Shown here one piece after another: positions 35,170 to 44,584 of a stretch of DNA of 64,000 bases. Positions within the stretch are counted from its first letter, which is position 1; each line of letters opens with the position of its first letter. The notes below the pieces were generated by a model, which was not told the origin of the DNA, did not search any database, and saw only the letters and a list, made by a program, of their open reading frames with translations. The position numbers and the translations under genes are program-made. Where the stretch lies: positions 119,794 through 183,793 of the forward strand of contig NZ_LZKJ01000200.1 of the NCBI RefSeq assembly GCF_001672775.1, given 5' to 3'. The stretch is from Mycobacterium kyorinense. GTDB lineage: Bacteria; Actinomycetota; Actinomycetes; Mycobacteriales; Mycobacteriaceae.

Positions 35170-36018
35170 ATGTCTCTGAACGGCAAGACCATGTTCATTT
35201 CCGGCGCCAGCCGCGGTATCGGCCTGGCGATCGCCAAGCGGGCTGCGCGCGACGGGGCGAACATTGCGCTGATCGCCAAGACCGCCGAACCGCACCCCAA
35301 ATTGCCCGGCACGGTGTACACCGCCGCCAAAGAACTCGAGGAGGCCGGCGGGCAGGCGCTGCCGATCGTCGGTGACATTCGCGACGGCGACTCGGTCGAG
35401 GCAGCGGTCACCCAAACCGTGGAGCAGTTCGGTGGCATCGACATCTGCGTGAATAACGCGTCGGCCATCAACCTGGGGTCCATCACCGACGTGCCGCTGA
35501 AGCGTTTCGACCTGATGAACGGCATCCAGGTGCGCGGCACCTATGCGGTGTCGGCGGCCTGTATTCCACACATGAAAGGCCGGGACAACCCGCACATCTT
35601 GACGCTCTCGCCGCCTGTACTGCTCGAGTCCAAGTGGCTCAAGCCGACCGCGTACATGATGGCTAAATTCGGAATGACGTTGTGCGCCTTGGGTATTGCC
35701 GAGGAGATGCGTGCCGAGGGCATCGCATCCAACACCCTGTGGCCACGCACCCTGGTGGCCACCGCTGCCGTGCAGAACCTGCTGGGCGGCGACCAGGCGA
35801 TGGCACGAGCCCGCAAGCCCGAGGTGTACGCCGACGCCGCCTACGTCATCCTCAACAAGCCCGCCGCCGAGTACACCGGTAACTCGGTGCTGTGCGAGGA
35901 CGTCTTGGTCGAATCCGGGGTCAGTGACTTGTCGGTGTACGACTGCACGCCGGGCGGTGAGCTCGGGGTTGACCTGTGGGTGGAAAGCCCGAACCCGCCC
36001 GGATACCACGCGCCCTAG
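35170..36018 (+). CDS. Short-chain dehydrogenase/reductase (Rv3224-like)
   Basis: A 282-residue SDR. The cofactor motif SGASRGIGLAIA lies near residue 12, NNASAI follows, and the catalytic pair YMMAK is near 166. The C-terminal portion resembles HSDL2-type dehydrogenases. Substrate unknown. ATG 35170 gives the H37Rv length. The next gene begins 3 nt after the stop. Confidence 0.88.
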   Translation: MSLNGKTMFISGASRGIGLAIAKRAARDGANIALIAKTAEPHPKLPGTVYTAAKELEEAGGQALPIVGDIRDGDSVEAAVTQTVEQFGGIDICVNNASAINLGSITDVPLKRFDLMNGIQVRGTYAVSAACIPHMKGRDNPHILTLSPPVLLESKWLKPTAYMMAKFGMTLCALGIAEEMRAEGIASNTLWPRTLVATAAVQNLLGGDQAMARARKPEVYADAAYVILNKPAAEYTGNSVLCEDVLVESGVSDLSVYDCTPGGELGVDLWVESPNPPGYHAP

Positions 36019-36021
36019 TCG

Positions 36022-36510
36022 ATGCCGGCTGCGGCGACTCCCGCGCTTGCGGCGCTATCGGCTGCGGGTGTGGCGCACGAAGTCGTCAAGTTCGCCCATG
36101 ACCCGCGCGAAGGCTCGTTCGGTGACGAGGCGGTTCGCCTGCTGACCGACGCGTATCGCATTGCGCCCGAACAGATCTACAAAACACTGGTCATCGCGGG
36201 ACCCGACGGTCTTGCCGTGGCCGTGCTGCCGGCGCCGTCCCGACTGTCGCTGAAGGCCGCCGCCGCGGCACTAGGGCTCTCGCGCGCGACGATGGCTGAC
36301 CGTACGACGGCGCAGCGGGCGACGGGTTATGTTGTGGGCGCGGTGTCACCCTTCGGGCAACGCAAACCGCTGCCCACTGTCGTGGACGCCGCCGCGCTGG
36401 GTTGGGATCGGGTGTATTGCAGCGCCGGCCGGCGCGGCTGGGACGTTGCGGTCGCTCCGGCGGATCTGATCCGGCTCACTGCCGCGGTGACGGCTGACCT
36501 TCAAGCCTGA
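36022..36510 (+). CDS. ybaK: YbaK/EbsC Cys-tRNA(Pro) deacylase, intact
   Basis: A 162-residue editing domain with the conserved features HEVVKFAHDP, IYKTLVI and GAVSPFGQRKPLPTVVD. YbaK hydrolyses Cys-tRNA(Pro) formed in error by prolyl-tRNA synthetase. In H37Rv this position holds two short ORFs (Rv3224A and Rv3224B) that together look like a broken copy; here the frame is whole. It overlaps the convergent methyltransferase gene by 10 bp. Confidence 0.88.
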   Translation: MPAAATPALAALSAAGVAHEVVKFAHDPREGSFGDEAVRLLTDAYRIAPEQIYKTLVIAGPDGLAVAVLPAPSRLSLKAAAAALGLSRATMADRTTAQRATGYVVGAVSPFGQRKPLPTVVDAAALGWDRVYCSAGRRGWDVAVAPADLIRLTAAVTADLQA

Positions 36511-37268
36511 GTTGCGGGCAGCTGCGCCGACAGATCCGCGACAACAAGACGATATCCAAGGTCCAGCTGGGGCTTGTCCAAAAGGTCGGCGTGGTGGCGT
36601 GTCCACGCCCCAGTGGCGAGATCGGACTGCAGCCGTGACAACCCCTCGCGGAGTAGAGGTTCCGGCGTCAGGGCGAGCATTGACATCCCGGCTCGGACTT
36701 GCGCCTCGAGGTAGGCGTATGGGCGACGCCAGTAGGCTCCACCGACTCCGTCAACGCAGTCGTGCGGAATCGGGACCGGCTGGATCGACGCGTTGCCGAG
36801 TAACGACGCGAGTTTGGTGATCGGCACAGCCAGCCGCGCGTCTGTGTCTGCGGCAGCGGGCAGGTATTCGCGCAGCAGCCAGAACTCACGAAAGACGGCG
36901 TCGTCCCAAGTGAGGATCACGATACGTCGTCGCGCGATACGGGTCATTTCGGCGACGCCCGCGGCGACATCGGACCAGTGGTGCACGGTCAGTATCGCCA
37001 GTGCGGCATCGACGGCATCGGTGCGAAGAGGTAGGCGTTCTGCAACAGCCTGGATCACCGGTGCTGCACCGACCGGACGTTGCGCAATCATCACGCGGCT
37101 GGGTTCCACCGCGACGACGGTGTTCGAGGGTTCGTAGGAGCCGGTTCCTGCGCCGATGTTCGCGACTGTCGCCATGCCCTGCAAAGCATGGTCGACAACC
37201 GTGCCGATCCGTGGGTCGGGTTGTCGGGTAACCGAATACGTTTGTCCGGCTGAGTCGTATCGAGTCAA
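36501..37268 (-). CDS. Class I SAM-dependent methyltransferase
   Basis: A 255-residue methyltransferase with motif I VANIGAGTGSYE and downstream VVAVEPS and LTVHHWSDVAAG. The TTG start at 37268 overlaps the enoyl-CoA hydratase stop (TTGA), indicating a coupled operon; the frame extends upstream to 37442, but that part has no family character. Substrate unknown. It is the last gene of the island. Confidence 0.78.
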   Translation of the reverse strand: MTRYDSAGQTYSVTRQPDPRIGTVVDHALQGMATVANIGAGTGSYEPSNTVVAVEPSRVMIAQRPVGAAPVIQAVAERLPLRTDAVDAALAILTVHHWSDVAAGVAEMTRIARRRIVILTWDDAVFREFWLLREYLPAAADTDARLAVPITKLASLLGNASIQPVPIPHDCVDGVGGAYWRRPYAYLEAQVRAGMSMLALTPEPLLREGLSRLQSDLATGAWTRHHADLLDKPQLDLGYRLVVADLSAQLPATQA

Positions 37269-38101
37269 TGTCGGGTCAGCATCGCGTGCACGCTGTCGGC
37301 GAACGCGGCGGTGGTGAAGCAGATGGGTTCGGCGAATTCCTCCAGCGTGAGCGCGTCGTTCCAGCTGGCGTCGGCCGCGGCGCGGAGCAGCGGCTTCGTC
37401 ATCGCCACCGCGTGTGCGGGCATCGAGGCGACCCGTGAGCACCAGTCGTCGGCCACCGCAAGAAGCTGGTCATGGTCGACGACCTCGTGCACCAGGCCGA
37501 GTCGTTGCGCGGCATGGGCGTCGATGTGCTCGCCCCGCAGGTAGTACGCCAGCGCGCCCTGGTAGCCAAGACGCCGGGTCAGCGCCCAGCTGGTGCCGAC
37601 CTCGGGAATCAGGCCGAGATGGCCGAACGCCGGGACGATCACCGCGCGTTCGCTGGCGATGGTGAGGTCACAGGTCAGCGCCCAAGCCAGCCCGACTCCG
37701 GCCGCGGGACCGTTGAGCGCCGCCACGAAGACGGTGTCCGATCCTGCGATCAGCCTTGCGACGCCGCCGAATTCCCGACGAATCCACCGCCATACGTCGG
37801 CGACTCCTTCGGGCTGGCTCAGCTGCTCGGTGGCGGTGCGCATCATCTTCAGATCACCGCCGGCGCTGAAGCCGGGGCCCTCGCCGGTCACCACGACCGC
37901 GCGGATATCTGTGTCGGCAGCGAGGTTCTCCAACGCTCGCCGCAGTTGTCGCACCATCGGCGCGGAAAGCACGTTGAGCCGGTCGGGTTCGTCGAGGGTC
38001 ACCACTGCGCGGTCGCCGCGATGCTCGACGCGGACCCGCAGCGGCGCTTCCCGGCCGTCCCCCTCGGCGAGCATGCGCTGGTACAGGGATTCGTTCAACA
38101 C
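37265..38101 (-). CDS. Enoyl-CoA hydratase/isomerase family protein
   Basis: A 278-residue crotonase with the oxyanion-hole segments PGFSAGGDLKMM and LNGPAAGVGLAWAL and the Glu-containing HLGLIPEVGTSWAL. It probably acts in beta-oxidation-like degradation of a CoA thioester. It lies downstream of the TetR gene with a 7-bp overlap. Counterpart in H37Rv at this position: none that I recall. Confidence 0.85.
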   Translation of the reverse strand: MLNESLYQRMLAEGDGREAPLRVRVEHRGDRAVVTLDEPDRLNVLSAPMVRQLRRALENLAADTDIRAVVVTGEGPGFSAGGDLKMMRTATEQLSQPEGVADVWRWIRREFGGVARLIAGSDTVFVAALNGPAAGVGLAWALTCDLTIASERAVIVPAFGHLGLIPEVGTSWALTRRLGYQGALAYYLRGEHIDAHAAQRLGLVHEVVDHDQLLAVADDWCSRVASMPAHAVAMTKPLLRAAADASWNDALTLEEFAEPICFTTAAFADSVHAMLTRH

Positions 38102-38688
38102 TCGTCCTCCTCACTATCGTTGGCGCGCAATGCCGCCCATGCGGCATCGGCGAATGCCCGGACGGCTGCCCGTGGCATCCTCGTTTCGCCGTCGGCGATC
38201 CAGTGCCGGCTGAATTCCTGCGCCGGGCCAAACCACAGCGCGGCGGTGATGCCCGGCCGGATCGGCTGCAGGACGCCGTAGCTGTGGTGCGGCCGCCACC
38301 AGTCCCGGATGGCGGCGAAGAACCGGTGGTTGGACTCGCGCAGCGCGGGGCTGTCCAGCCGATCACCGAGCAGCAGCGTCGCCTCGGTGCGATTGGCGGC
38401 CACCCATTTCAGGTGATGCTCGACGCCGCCGCGGATCCCGCCCTCGGCGGTGGCATTCCCCCTCAGCATCGACACGAACCCGCCCTGGTACTCCCCCATC
38501 ACCTGGGCGTACACAGCCGCTGCCAGCGCCGACTTGTCCGGAAAGTGGTGATACAGCGCCCCGACACTCACTTTGGCTTCGCGGCGAACCTCGTCCAGCG
38601 TCGCTGCCAGCGCCCCGTCGACCGCGAACCGGCGCCGGGCCACTTCGAGCAGCCGCGCCCGCGCGTCAGGGCGTCCGCTCACTGTCAC
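38095..38688 (-). CDS. TetR-family regulator of the catabolic island
   Basis: A 197-residue regulator with the N-terminal HTH ATLDEVRREAKVSVGALYHHFPDKSAL. A perfect 15-nt palindrome 20 bp upstream of its GTG start is a likely operator, so it probably represses itself and the downstream hydratase and methyltransferase genes, and perhaps the aldehyde/alcohol dehydrogenases. The inducer is presumably an acyl-CoA or related intermediate, which is inferred. Confidence 0.87.
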   Translation of the reverse strand: MTVSGRPDARARLLEVARRRFAVDGALAATLDEVRREAKVSVGALYHHFPDKSALAAAVYAQVMGEYQGGFVSMLRGNATAEGGIRGGVEHHLKWVAANRTEATLLLGDRLDSPALRESNHRFFAAIRDWWRPHHSYGVLQPIRPGITAALWFGPAQEFSRHWIADGETRMPRAAVRAFADAAWAALRANDSEEDEC

Positions 38689-38707
38689 GAGAATGACTCT
38701 ATACGAA

Positions 38708-38722
38708 CCGAGATTATCTCGG
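38708..38722. promoter_or_regulatory. Palindromic operator candidate for the TetR gene
   Basis: A perfect 7-bp inverted repeat CCGAGAT-T-ATCTCGG. It lies in the 56-bp gap between the alcohol dehydrogenase stop and the TetR start, 20 bp before the regulator's GTG. Position and symmetry fit an autoregulatory TetR site. Confidence 0.6.
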
Positions 38723-38744
38723 TAGTCCGAGCGTTAGATCGGTG

Positions 38745-39908
38745 CTAGTCGAATTCGATGATCCCGCGAATGTTTCGCCCTTCGCGCATATCGGCGACGG
38801 CGTCGTTGATGTCCTCGAGCCGGTAGCGCTGCGTCACCAGTTCGTCGAGTTTGAGCCTGCCGTGCTGATACATCGACAGCAGCATGGGGGTGCTCGCCCG
38901 CGGATTCATCCCGCCGAACAACGCTCCCTGCAGTCGCTTGTGCGACACGATCATGTCGGTGAGCATGAGCGGCACCAGCATTTCGCTGTACGGCGTTATC
39001 CCGGTCAGCACGCACGTTCCACCCTTGCGCGTCAACATCATCGCCGGGGCAAGCAGATCGGTGTGGACCACGCCGGCAGTGATGATCACCCGGTCGGCCA
39101 TCACCCCTTGGGTGAGGCTCCGCACCAGTGGCAACGCCGCCTCGACCGATTCCACGGTATGGGTGGCGCCGAATGATGCAGCAGAATCGCGTTTGAATGC
39201 GACAGGGTCCACACCGACTACGTATTTGGCACCGGCCGCGCGGGCACCCTGCAGAGCATTCATTCCCACGCCGCCGGTGCCGACTACGACGACGGTATCG
39301 CCCTGCTCCGTGCCAGCGGTCACCGTGGCCGACCCCCACCCGGTCGTGACGCCACACGACACCAGCGCGGCGGCGTGCATCGGAACGGTGTCGGCGATTC
39401 TGATCACCGAATACTCCGATGCCACAACATATTCCGCGAAGGTGCCGAGTTGCATCAACGCCAACAGGTCCTCGTCGTCGACGTGGCGGCGCACCGTGCC
39501 GTCCGTCGTCATCTCCCTGACGTAGGCACCGGCACCGAGATCACACAGGTAGGTCATGCCCGACACACAGAATCGGCAACTGCCGCAGGCGGGAATGAAC
39601 GACATCGCCACCCGGTCACCGGGCCGCACAGAGTGCACCTCGGGACCGACTTCCGCCACCACGCCGGCACCCTCGTGACCGCCCAGCAGCGGAAAGGTCT
39701 CGGGAACCTCGATCCCGCTGGCGCGCAACAACTCCGCGATCTCCGGTCCCGGAACCAAGTCACCGGTGGCGAAGTGGTCGTCAGAATGACACAACCCCGC
39801 CACCGACATCTTCACCAGCACTTCGCCGGCATGCGGCGGATCCAACGTGATCTCGCAGATCTCCCAGTCCTTGCCGATGCCGCGCAGCACCGCCGCCCGG
39901 CACTTCAC
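38745..39908 (-). CDS. Zinc-dependent, NDMA-type alcohol dehydrogenase (MDR)
   Basis: A 387-residue medium-chain dehydrogenase. The catalytic zinc ligands are in LCHSDDH and GGHEGAG; the structural zinc cluster is CGSCRFCVSGMTYLCD. The Rossmann motif is VVVGTGGVGMNALQ. It is the type of actinobacterial enzyme with tightly bound NAD that uses NDMA as artificial acceptor, acting on an alcohol. The GTG at 39908 overlaps the aldehyde dehydrogenase stop by 4 bp. Confidence 0.88.
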   Translation of the reverse strand: MKCRAAVLRGIGKDWEICEITLDPPHAGEVLVKMSVAGLCHSDDHFATGDLVPGPEIAELLRASGIEVPETFPLLGGHEGAGVVAEVGPEVHSVRPGDRVAMSFIPACGSCRFCVSGMTYLCDLGAGAYVREMTTDGTVRRHVDDEDLLALMQLGTFAEYVVASEYSVIRIADTVPMHAAALVSCGVTTGWGSATVTAGTEQGDTVVVVGTGGVGMNALQGARAAGAKYVVGVDPVAFKRDSAASFGATHTVESVEAALPLVRSLTQGVMADRVIITAGVVHTDLLAPAMMLTRKGGTCVLTGITPYSEMLVPLMLTDMIVSHKRLQGALFGGMNPRASTPMLLSMYQHGRLKLDELVTQRYRLEDINDAVADMREGRNIRGIIEFD

Positions 39909-41449
39909 CGGGCGGCCCTCGGCGCGACACCGAACCGCCGCACCCCTCGAGCGGCGGACGCGCGCAACAGGCCTAACGCGAATTTGACCCGACGCCGCGC
40001 CGTCGGATACCAGAGCAACTCCTTGGATTGGGTCGGCACCCGCGGCGACGTGATAGCTTGCGGCCGACAGTATTTGAGCACTCCGGCCGCACCGCCCCAC
40101 CGGGCGCCTACCCCCGATTGCTTCCAGCCACCCATCGGAACGTCACACGCGAATGCGTTGGAGAGAACGTCGTTGATGTTGACCGCGCCGACATCAAGTT
40201 GGCGAGCGATCCGCTCACCGCGTTCTTTATCGCCGGTCCACACGGTGGCCGACAGCCCGTATACCGAGTCGTTGGCCAGCCGGATCGCCTCGGCTTCGTC
40301 TGCGACTTTGACCACCGGCAGGGTAGGTCCGAACGTTTCCTCGGTCATGCACGCCATGGAGTGGTCGACGTCAACGAGAACCGTTGGCTCAAAGAACGTT
40401 CCCGTTCCGGTCGGCTTGCCGCCGGTCACTACTCGGGCACCGGCGGCAACCGCCCCGTCGACATGGCGCTGCACGATATCGCGCTGAGCGCTGGTGGCCA
40501 GCGCTCCGACGTCGAAGGCGAACGTGCGGTCGTCCTGGCCCTGGCGCAGCCGCCGGACGTTGGCGGTGAGCTTGGCCACGAACTCGTCGTAGACCGGTGC
40601 CTCGACGTACACCCGCTCCACCGACACGCACACCTGACCAGAGTTGAACATGCCGCCCCAGGCGATGCCATTGGCGGCCCGGTCGAGGTCGGCATCGGCC
40701 AGCACCAGCGCCGGGTCCTTGCCGCCGAGTTCGAGGCTGTAGGGCAGCAGCCGCTCCGCGCAGGCGACGGCCACTTTTCTGCCGGTGGCGGTCGATCCGG
40801 TGAATTGCACGAAATCGGCGTTGGCGATGACGGCCGCGCCGGTGGCACCGTAGCCAGTTGCCAATGCGAGCACCGGCGGCGCCCCGATCTCGGTCCAGCC
40901 GCGGACGAATTCCACGGCGGACAGCGGCGTCACTTCAGACGGCTTGAGCAGTACCGCCGCGCCGGCAGCCAGGGCGGGCACCAGGTCCAACCCGGGCATC
41001 AGGAACGGGAAGTTCCACGGCGTGATGACGCCGACCACCGGATAGGGCCGGTAAGTGGTGGTGAGCTTCTTGGTCATCGCCAGCGGGTTGAACGAGCGCG
41101 GATGCTCGTCGGTGAGGAACTGCTCCGCGTGACCGGCCCAGTAGTCCAGCAGGGATGCCGTGTTGGCGGGCTCGCCGCTGGCATCCGCCCGGGTCTTGCC
41201 GGTTTCGGACTGCACCACGTCGATGATGTGTTCGGCGTTGTCGAGCACCCAGTCCTGGTACTTGAGCAGCCACCGCTTGCGGCCACGCGGGCCGAGCGCC
41301 GCCCACTCGGGTTGGAACAGCCGCAGCTCACGGGCTTTCGCGGCGACGGCCTCGGAGGTCTCGATCGGTACGGTGCCGACCACGCGACCGTCGGCGGGAT
41401 TGCGTACGACGATGGCGGTGGTGTCGGTTTTGGGCTGAATCGCGGTCAT
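39905..41449 (-). CDS. Aldehyde dehydrogenase family protein
   Basis: A 514-residue NAD(P)-dependent aldehyde dehydrogenase. The substrate tunnel segment is VGVITPWNFPF, the general base Glu is in LELGGKDPAL, and the catalytic cysteine is in NSGQVCVSVERV. The C-terminus continues about 50 residues beyond the usual end. It heads a likely operon with the alcohol dehydrogenase, suggesting alcohol-to-acid oxidation. ATG 41449 is preferred over the upstream start at 41482. Confidence 0.88.
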   Translation of the reverse strand: MTAIQPKTDTTAIVVRNPADGRVVGTVPIETSEAVAAKARELRLFQPEWAALGPRGRKRWLLKYQDWVLDNAEHIIDVVQSETGKTRADASGEPANTASLLDYWAGHAEQFLTDEHPRSFNPLAMTKKLTTTYRPYPVVGVITPWNFPFLMPGLDLVPALAAGAAVLLKPSEVTPLSAVEFVRGWTEIGAPPVLALATGYGATGAAVIANADFVQFTGSTATGRKVAVACAERLLPYSLELGGKDPALVLADADLDRAANGIAWGGMFNSGQVCVSVERVYVEAPVYDEFVAKLTANVRRLRQGQDDRTFAFDVGALATSAQRDIVQRHVDGAVAAGARVVTGGKPTGTGTFFEPTVLVDVDHSMACMTEETFGPTLPVVKVADEAEAIRLANDSVYGLSATVWTGDKERGERIARQLDVGAVNINDVLSNAFACDVPMGGWKQSGVGARWGGAAGVLKYCRPQAITSPRVPTQSKELLWYPTARRRVKFALGLLRASAARGVRRFGVAPRAAR

Positions 41450-41520
41450 GGCGCGATCATCTCGCCAGCTCAAACCAGCCACCTAGAGTAGCCGGCTACC
41501 CCACTTGCGCTGGGTCAGCG

Positions 41521-42276
41521 TTAGAGCAGCGTCACCTGTTCTGGCTGCTGCTCGGCCGGCTCGAGCAACTCGGGCCCGTTGTTGCGCACGTTGTTGACCA
41601 GGGTCGAAATCTCTCGCATCCGGATGCCGCGCACGTCGGGCGGGCCCGCTAGCAGCTCGAGATCCGGCGGCTCGTCGGGATCCAGCCAACGGTCCCAATC
41701 GCGTTCGGCCACCACCAACGGCATTCGATCGTGGATCTCGGCGAGCTCGCCGACCGCGTCGGTGGTGATGATCGTGCAACTGAGCAGCGGGTTGGCGTCG
41801 TTGGCGGGCTTCCATACCGACCACAAGCCGGCCATGAAAAGCGGCTCGCCATCCTCGCGATACATGTAGAACGGCGTCTTGCGGGCATTCTTGCCGGCGC
41901 CGGGGGTGGCGCGCCATTCGTAGTAGCCGTCCATCGGGATCAGGCAGCGCTTGGACTTCGCGCTCGAGCGGAACGCCGGCGACGTGGTGGCCTTGTCGGC
42001 GCGGGCGTTGATCAGCTGCGGACCTTTGGACTCCGGCGCGCCGTCGGCGCGGGCCTTGGCCCATGGAGGCACCAACCCCCAGCGCATCAGCCGCACCCGC
42101 CGGGTGGGCTCGTCGTCGGGCTCGTCGTGTCGACGAACCACCGTTGCGATGGTGGTGGTGGGCGCGACGTTGTAGTTCGGCGCGTCTGAGGACTGGGCCG
42201 CCCTCCTTTCATCGATCGCCTGGATCTTCTCGGCCAGCACTGCCGGGTCGGTGGTGACCGCGAATCGTCCGCACAT
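41521..42276 (-). CDS. SOS response-associated peptidase (SRAP/YedK-HMCES family)
   Basis: A 251-residue SRAP protein. The mature N-terminus would be Cys2 (MCGRFAV), which forms a covalent thiazolidine link to abasic sites in single-stranded DNA. The family residues Asn (NYNVAPT), the LMRWGLVPPWA block, and Glu and His catalytic positions (GYYEWRA...) are present. It protects abasic sites during replication. ATG 42276 is required for Cys2; an in-frame ATG at 42285 is rejected. Confidence 0.9.
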   Translation of the reverse strand: MCGRFAVTTDPAVLAEKIQAIDERRAAQSSDAPNYNVAPTTTIATVVRRHDEPDDEPTRRVRLMRWGLVPPWAKARADGAPESKGPQLINARADKATTSPAFRSSAKSKRCLIPMDGYYEWRATPGAGKNARKTPFYMYREDGEPLFMAGLWSVWKPANDANPLLSCTIITTDAVGELAEIHDRMPLVVAERDWDRWLDPDEPPDLELLAGPPDVRGIRMREISTLVNNVRNNGPELLEPAEQQPEQVTLL

Positions 42277-42321
42277 ACCTTCCATGGTGCCGGGTACGGG
42301 CAGACACGCAATGATGGACGC

Positions 42322-43605
42322 GTGAGCACCTGGTCAGCACCCAGCCTGACGTCGCCTGTCATGGCGACAGTCAGCGTCCCCGGCTCGAAGTCGCAAACCA
42401 ACCGGGCCTTGGTGCTCTCCGCGCTGGCCGCCGCGGGTGGCGGCGTCTCCACGATCCGCGGCGCCCTACGTAGCCGCGATACCGACCTGATGATCGGCGC
42501 GCTGGGCGCACTGGGCCTGCGAGTCGAGGGCGGCGAGTCCGAGCTGAAGGTCAGCGGCCAGATCGCCCCCGGACCGAACGCCCGGGTGGAGTGTGGGCTG
42601 GCCGGCACCGTGCTGCGCTTCGTTCCGCCGCTTGCCGCGCTGAGCGTTGCCACGGTCGTCTTCGACGGCGACGAACAGGCCCGTGACCGGCCGATCGCGC
42701 CGCTGCTGGACGCCCTCCGCGGCTTGGGCGTCGACGTCGACGGCGCGGCCCTGCCGTTTCGGGTGCGCGGCACGGGGTCGATCACCGGCGGCACCGTCGA
42801 CATCGACGCCTCGGCGTCGTCGCAGTTCGTGTCCGGGCTGCTGCTGTCCGGGGCGTCGTTCGTCAACGGGTTGACCGTGCAGCACACCGGCGCCGCGCTA
42901 CCGTCGGCTCCGCACATCGCGATGACGGTGGCGATGCTGCGCCAAGCCGGCGTCGAGGTCGACGATTCGGCACCCAACCGCTGGGCGGTGCGACCCGCCC
43001 CGGTGACCGCCCGCCAATGGGACATCGAACCGGACCTGTCCAACGCCGTCCCGTTTCTGGCGGCGGCGGTGGTCAGCGGCGGCACCGTGCGCATCACCGA
43101 CTGGCCGACCACCAGCATCCAGCCTGCCGACACCATTCTGGACATCCTGCGAAGGGTGAATGCCGTTGTCCGCCTGGCTGATTCGTACCTCGAAGTACGA
43201 GGGCCGGCGACATACGGCGGGTTGGACGTCGATTTGCGCGACGTCGGTGAGCTCACGCCCGCGGTGGCGGTGCTGGCGGCGCTGGCCGCCCCCGGATCGG
43301 TGTCGCAGTTGACTGGCATCGCGCATCTGCGTGGTCACGAAACCGATCGGCTCGCAGCGCTGAGCACCGAGATCAACCGGTTGGGCGGTGACTGCCGGGA
43401 GACTTCCGATGGCCTGGTCATCACCGCGACGCCACTGCGGTCGGGGACCTGGCGCTCCTATGCCGATCACCGCATGGCGATGGCCGGAGCAATCGTGGGT
43501 CTACGGGTGGCCGGCGTCGAGGTGGACGACATCGCCACCACCGCCAAGACACTGCCGGAATTTCCGCAGCTGTGGATGCGAATGCTGCAGGGGCCGCGCG
43601 GTTGA
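42322..43605 (+). CDS. aroA: 3-phosphoshikimate 1-carboxyvinyltransferase AroA
   Basis: A 427-residue EPSP synthase of the shikimate pathway, joining PEP and shikimate-3-phosphate. VPGSKSQTNRALVLSALA is the N-terminal signature and LAGTVLRFVPPLAAL the second PEP-binding region; the late segment YADHRMAMAGAI is conserved. It starts at GTG 42322, and its stop overlaps the rsgA TTG start (TTGA). Confidence 0.95.
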   Translation: MSTWSAPSLTSPVMATVSVPGSKSQTNRALVLSALAAAGGGVSTIRGALRSRDTDLMIGALGALGLRVEGGESELKVSGQIAPGPNARVECGLAGTVLRFVPPLAALSVATVVFDGDEQARDRPIAPLLDALRGLGVDVDGAALPFRVRGTGSITGGTVDIDASASSQFVSGLLLSGASFVNGLTVQHTGAALPSAPHIAMTVAMLRQAGVEVDDSAPNRWAVRPAPVTARQWDIEPDLSNAVPFLAAAVVSGGTVRITDWPTTSIQPADTILDILRRVNAVVRLADSYLEVRGPATYGGLDVDLRDVGELTPAVAVLAALAAPGSVSQLTGIAHLRGHETDRLAALSTEINRLGGDCRETSDGLVITATPLRSGTWRSYADHRMAMAGAIVGLRVAGVEVDDIATTAKTLPEFPQLWMRMLQGPRG

Positions 43606-44582
43606 GGCCCGGCGACTACGACGAGTCCGACGTCAAGGTCCGCTCCGGCCGGGGTTCGCGGCCCCGGACCAAGACCCGTCCTCAGCATGCCGATGCCCGG
43701 CCAGCGATGGTGGTCAGCGTTGACCGCGGCCGCTGGGGCTGTGTGCTCGGCGGTGACCCTGCGCGTCGTGTCACCGCCATGCGGGCCCGCGAACTGGGCC
43801 GCACTCCGATCGTCGTCGGCGACGACGTCGACGTGGTCGGCGACCTGTCAGGTACGCCGGACACCCTGGCCCGCATCGTCCGGCGGGGGCCGCGGCGAAC
43901 GGTGTTGCGCCGCACCGCCGATGACACCGACCCGACCGAACGGGTGGTAGTCGCCAACGCTGATCAGCTGTTGATCGTGGTGGCGTTGGCCGACCCGCCG
44001 CCGCGCAGCGGACTGGTGGACCGCGCCCTGATCGCCGCCTTTGCCGGCGGGCTGACCCCGATCCTGTGCCTGACCAAGACCGACCTGGCGCCCGCGGCCC
44101 CGTTCGCAGCGCAGTTCGCCGACCTGGACCTCGCGGTGGTCAGTGCGGGCCGCGACGATCCGCTGGACGTGGTCGCCCCGCTGCTGGTGGGCAAGATCAC
44201 CGTGCTGTTGGGCCACTCCGGTGTGGGCAAGTCGACTCTGGTGAATCGGCTTGTGCCAGAAGCTGATCGAGCTGTCGGCGAGGTCACCGAAATCGGGCGG
44301 GGCCGTCATACCTCGACGCAGTCGGTGGCGTTGCCGCTCAACAGCAGCGGCTGGGTGATCGATACGCCGGGAATCCGCTCCTTCGGGCTGGCCCACATCG
44401 AGCCCGACGACGTGATGATGGCGTTTTCCGATCTGGCCGAGGCGATCGACGACTGCCCGCGTGGCTGCGGGCACCTGGGCCCACCCGCCGATCCCGAATG
44501 CGCGCTCGACAAGCTGACCGGACCGGCAGCGCGGCGCGTCGCCGCCGCCCGACGGCTGCTGGCCGTACTGCGCGAGAGCTAG
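43602..44582 (+). CDS. rsgA: Ribosome small-subunit GTPase RsgA
   Basis: A 326-residue circularly permuted GTPase with motif order G4 (LTKTD), G1 (GHSGVGKS), G3 (DTPG), and a C-terminal zinc site (CPRGCGH...C). RsgA checks late 30S assembly. The TTG at 43602 overlaps aroA and begins with the H37Rv N-terminus LRPGDYDESDVK. Translational coupling to aroA is likely. Confidence 0.92.
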   Translation: MRPGDYDESDVKVRSGRGSRPRTKTRPQHADARPAMVVSVDRGRWGCVLGGDPARRVTAMRARELGRTPIVVGDDVDVVGDLSGTPDTLARIVRRGPRRTVLRRTADDTDPTERVVVANADQLLIVVALADPPPRSGLVDRALIAAFAGGLTPILCLTKTDLAPAAPFAAQFADLDLAVVSAGRDDPLDVVAPLLVGKITVLLGHSGVGKSTLVNRLVPEADRAVGEVTEIGRGRHTSTQSVALPLNSSGWVIDTPGIRSFGLAHIEPDDVMMAFSDLAEAIDDCPRGCGHLGPPADPECALDKLTGPAARRVAAARRLLAVLRES

Positions 44583-44584
44583 GC

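Noticed and set aside
42087..43319. 410-codon minus-strand ORF opposite aroA
   Set aside because: Ser/Arg/Pro-rich shadow of aroA with no recognisable family.
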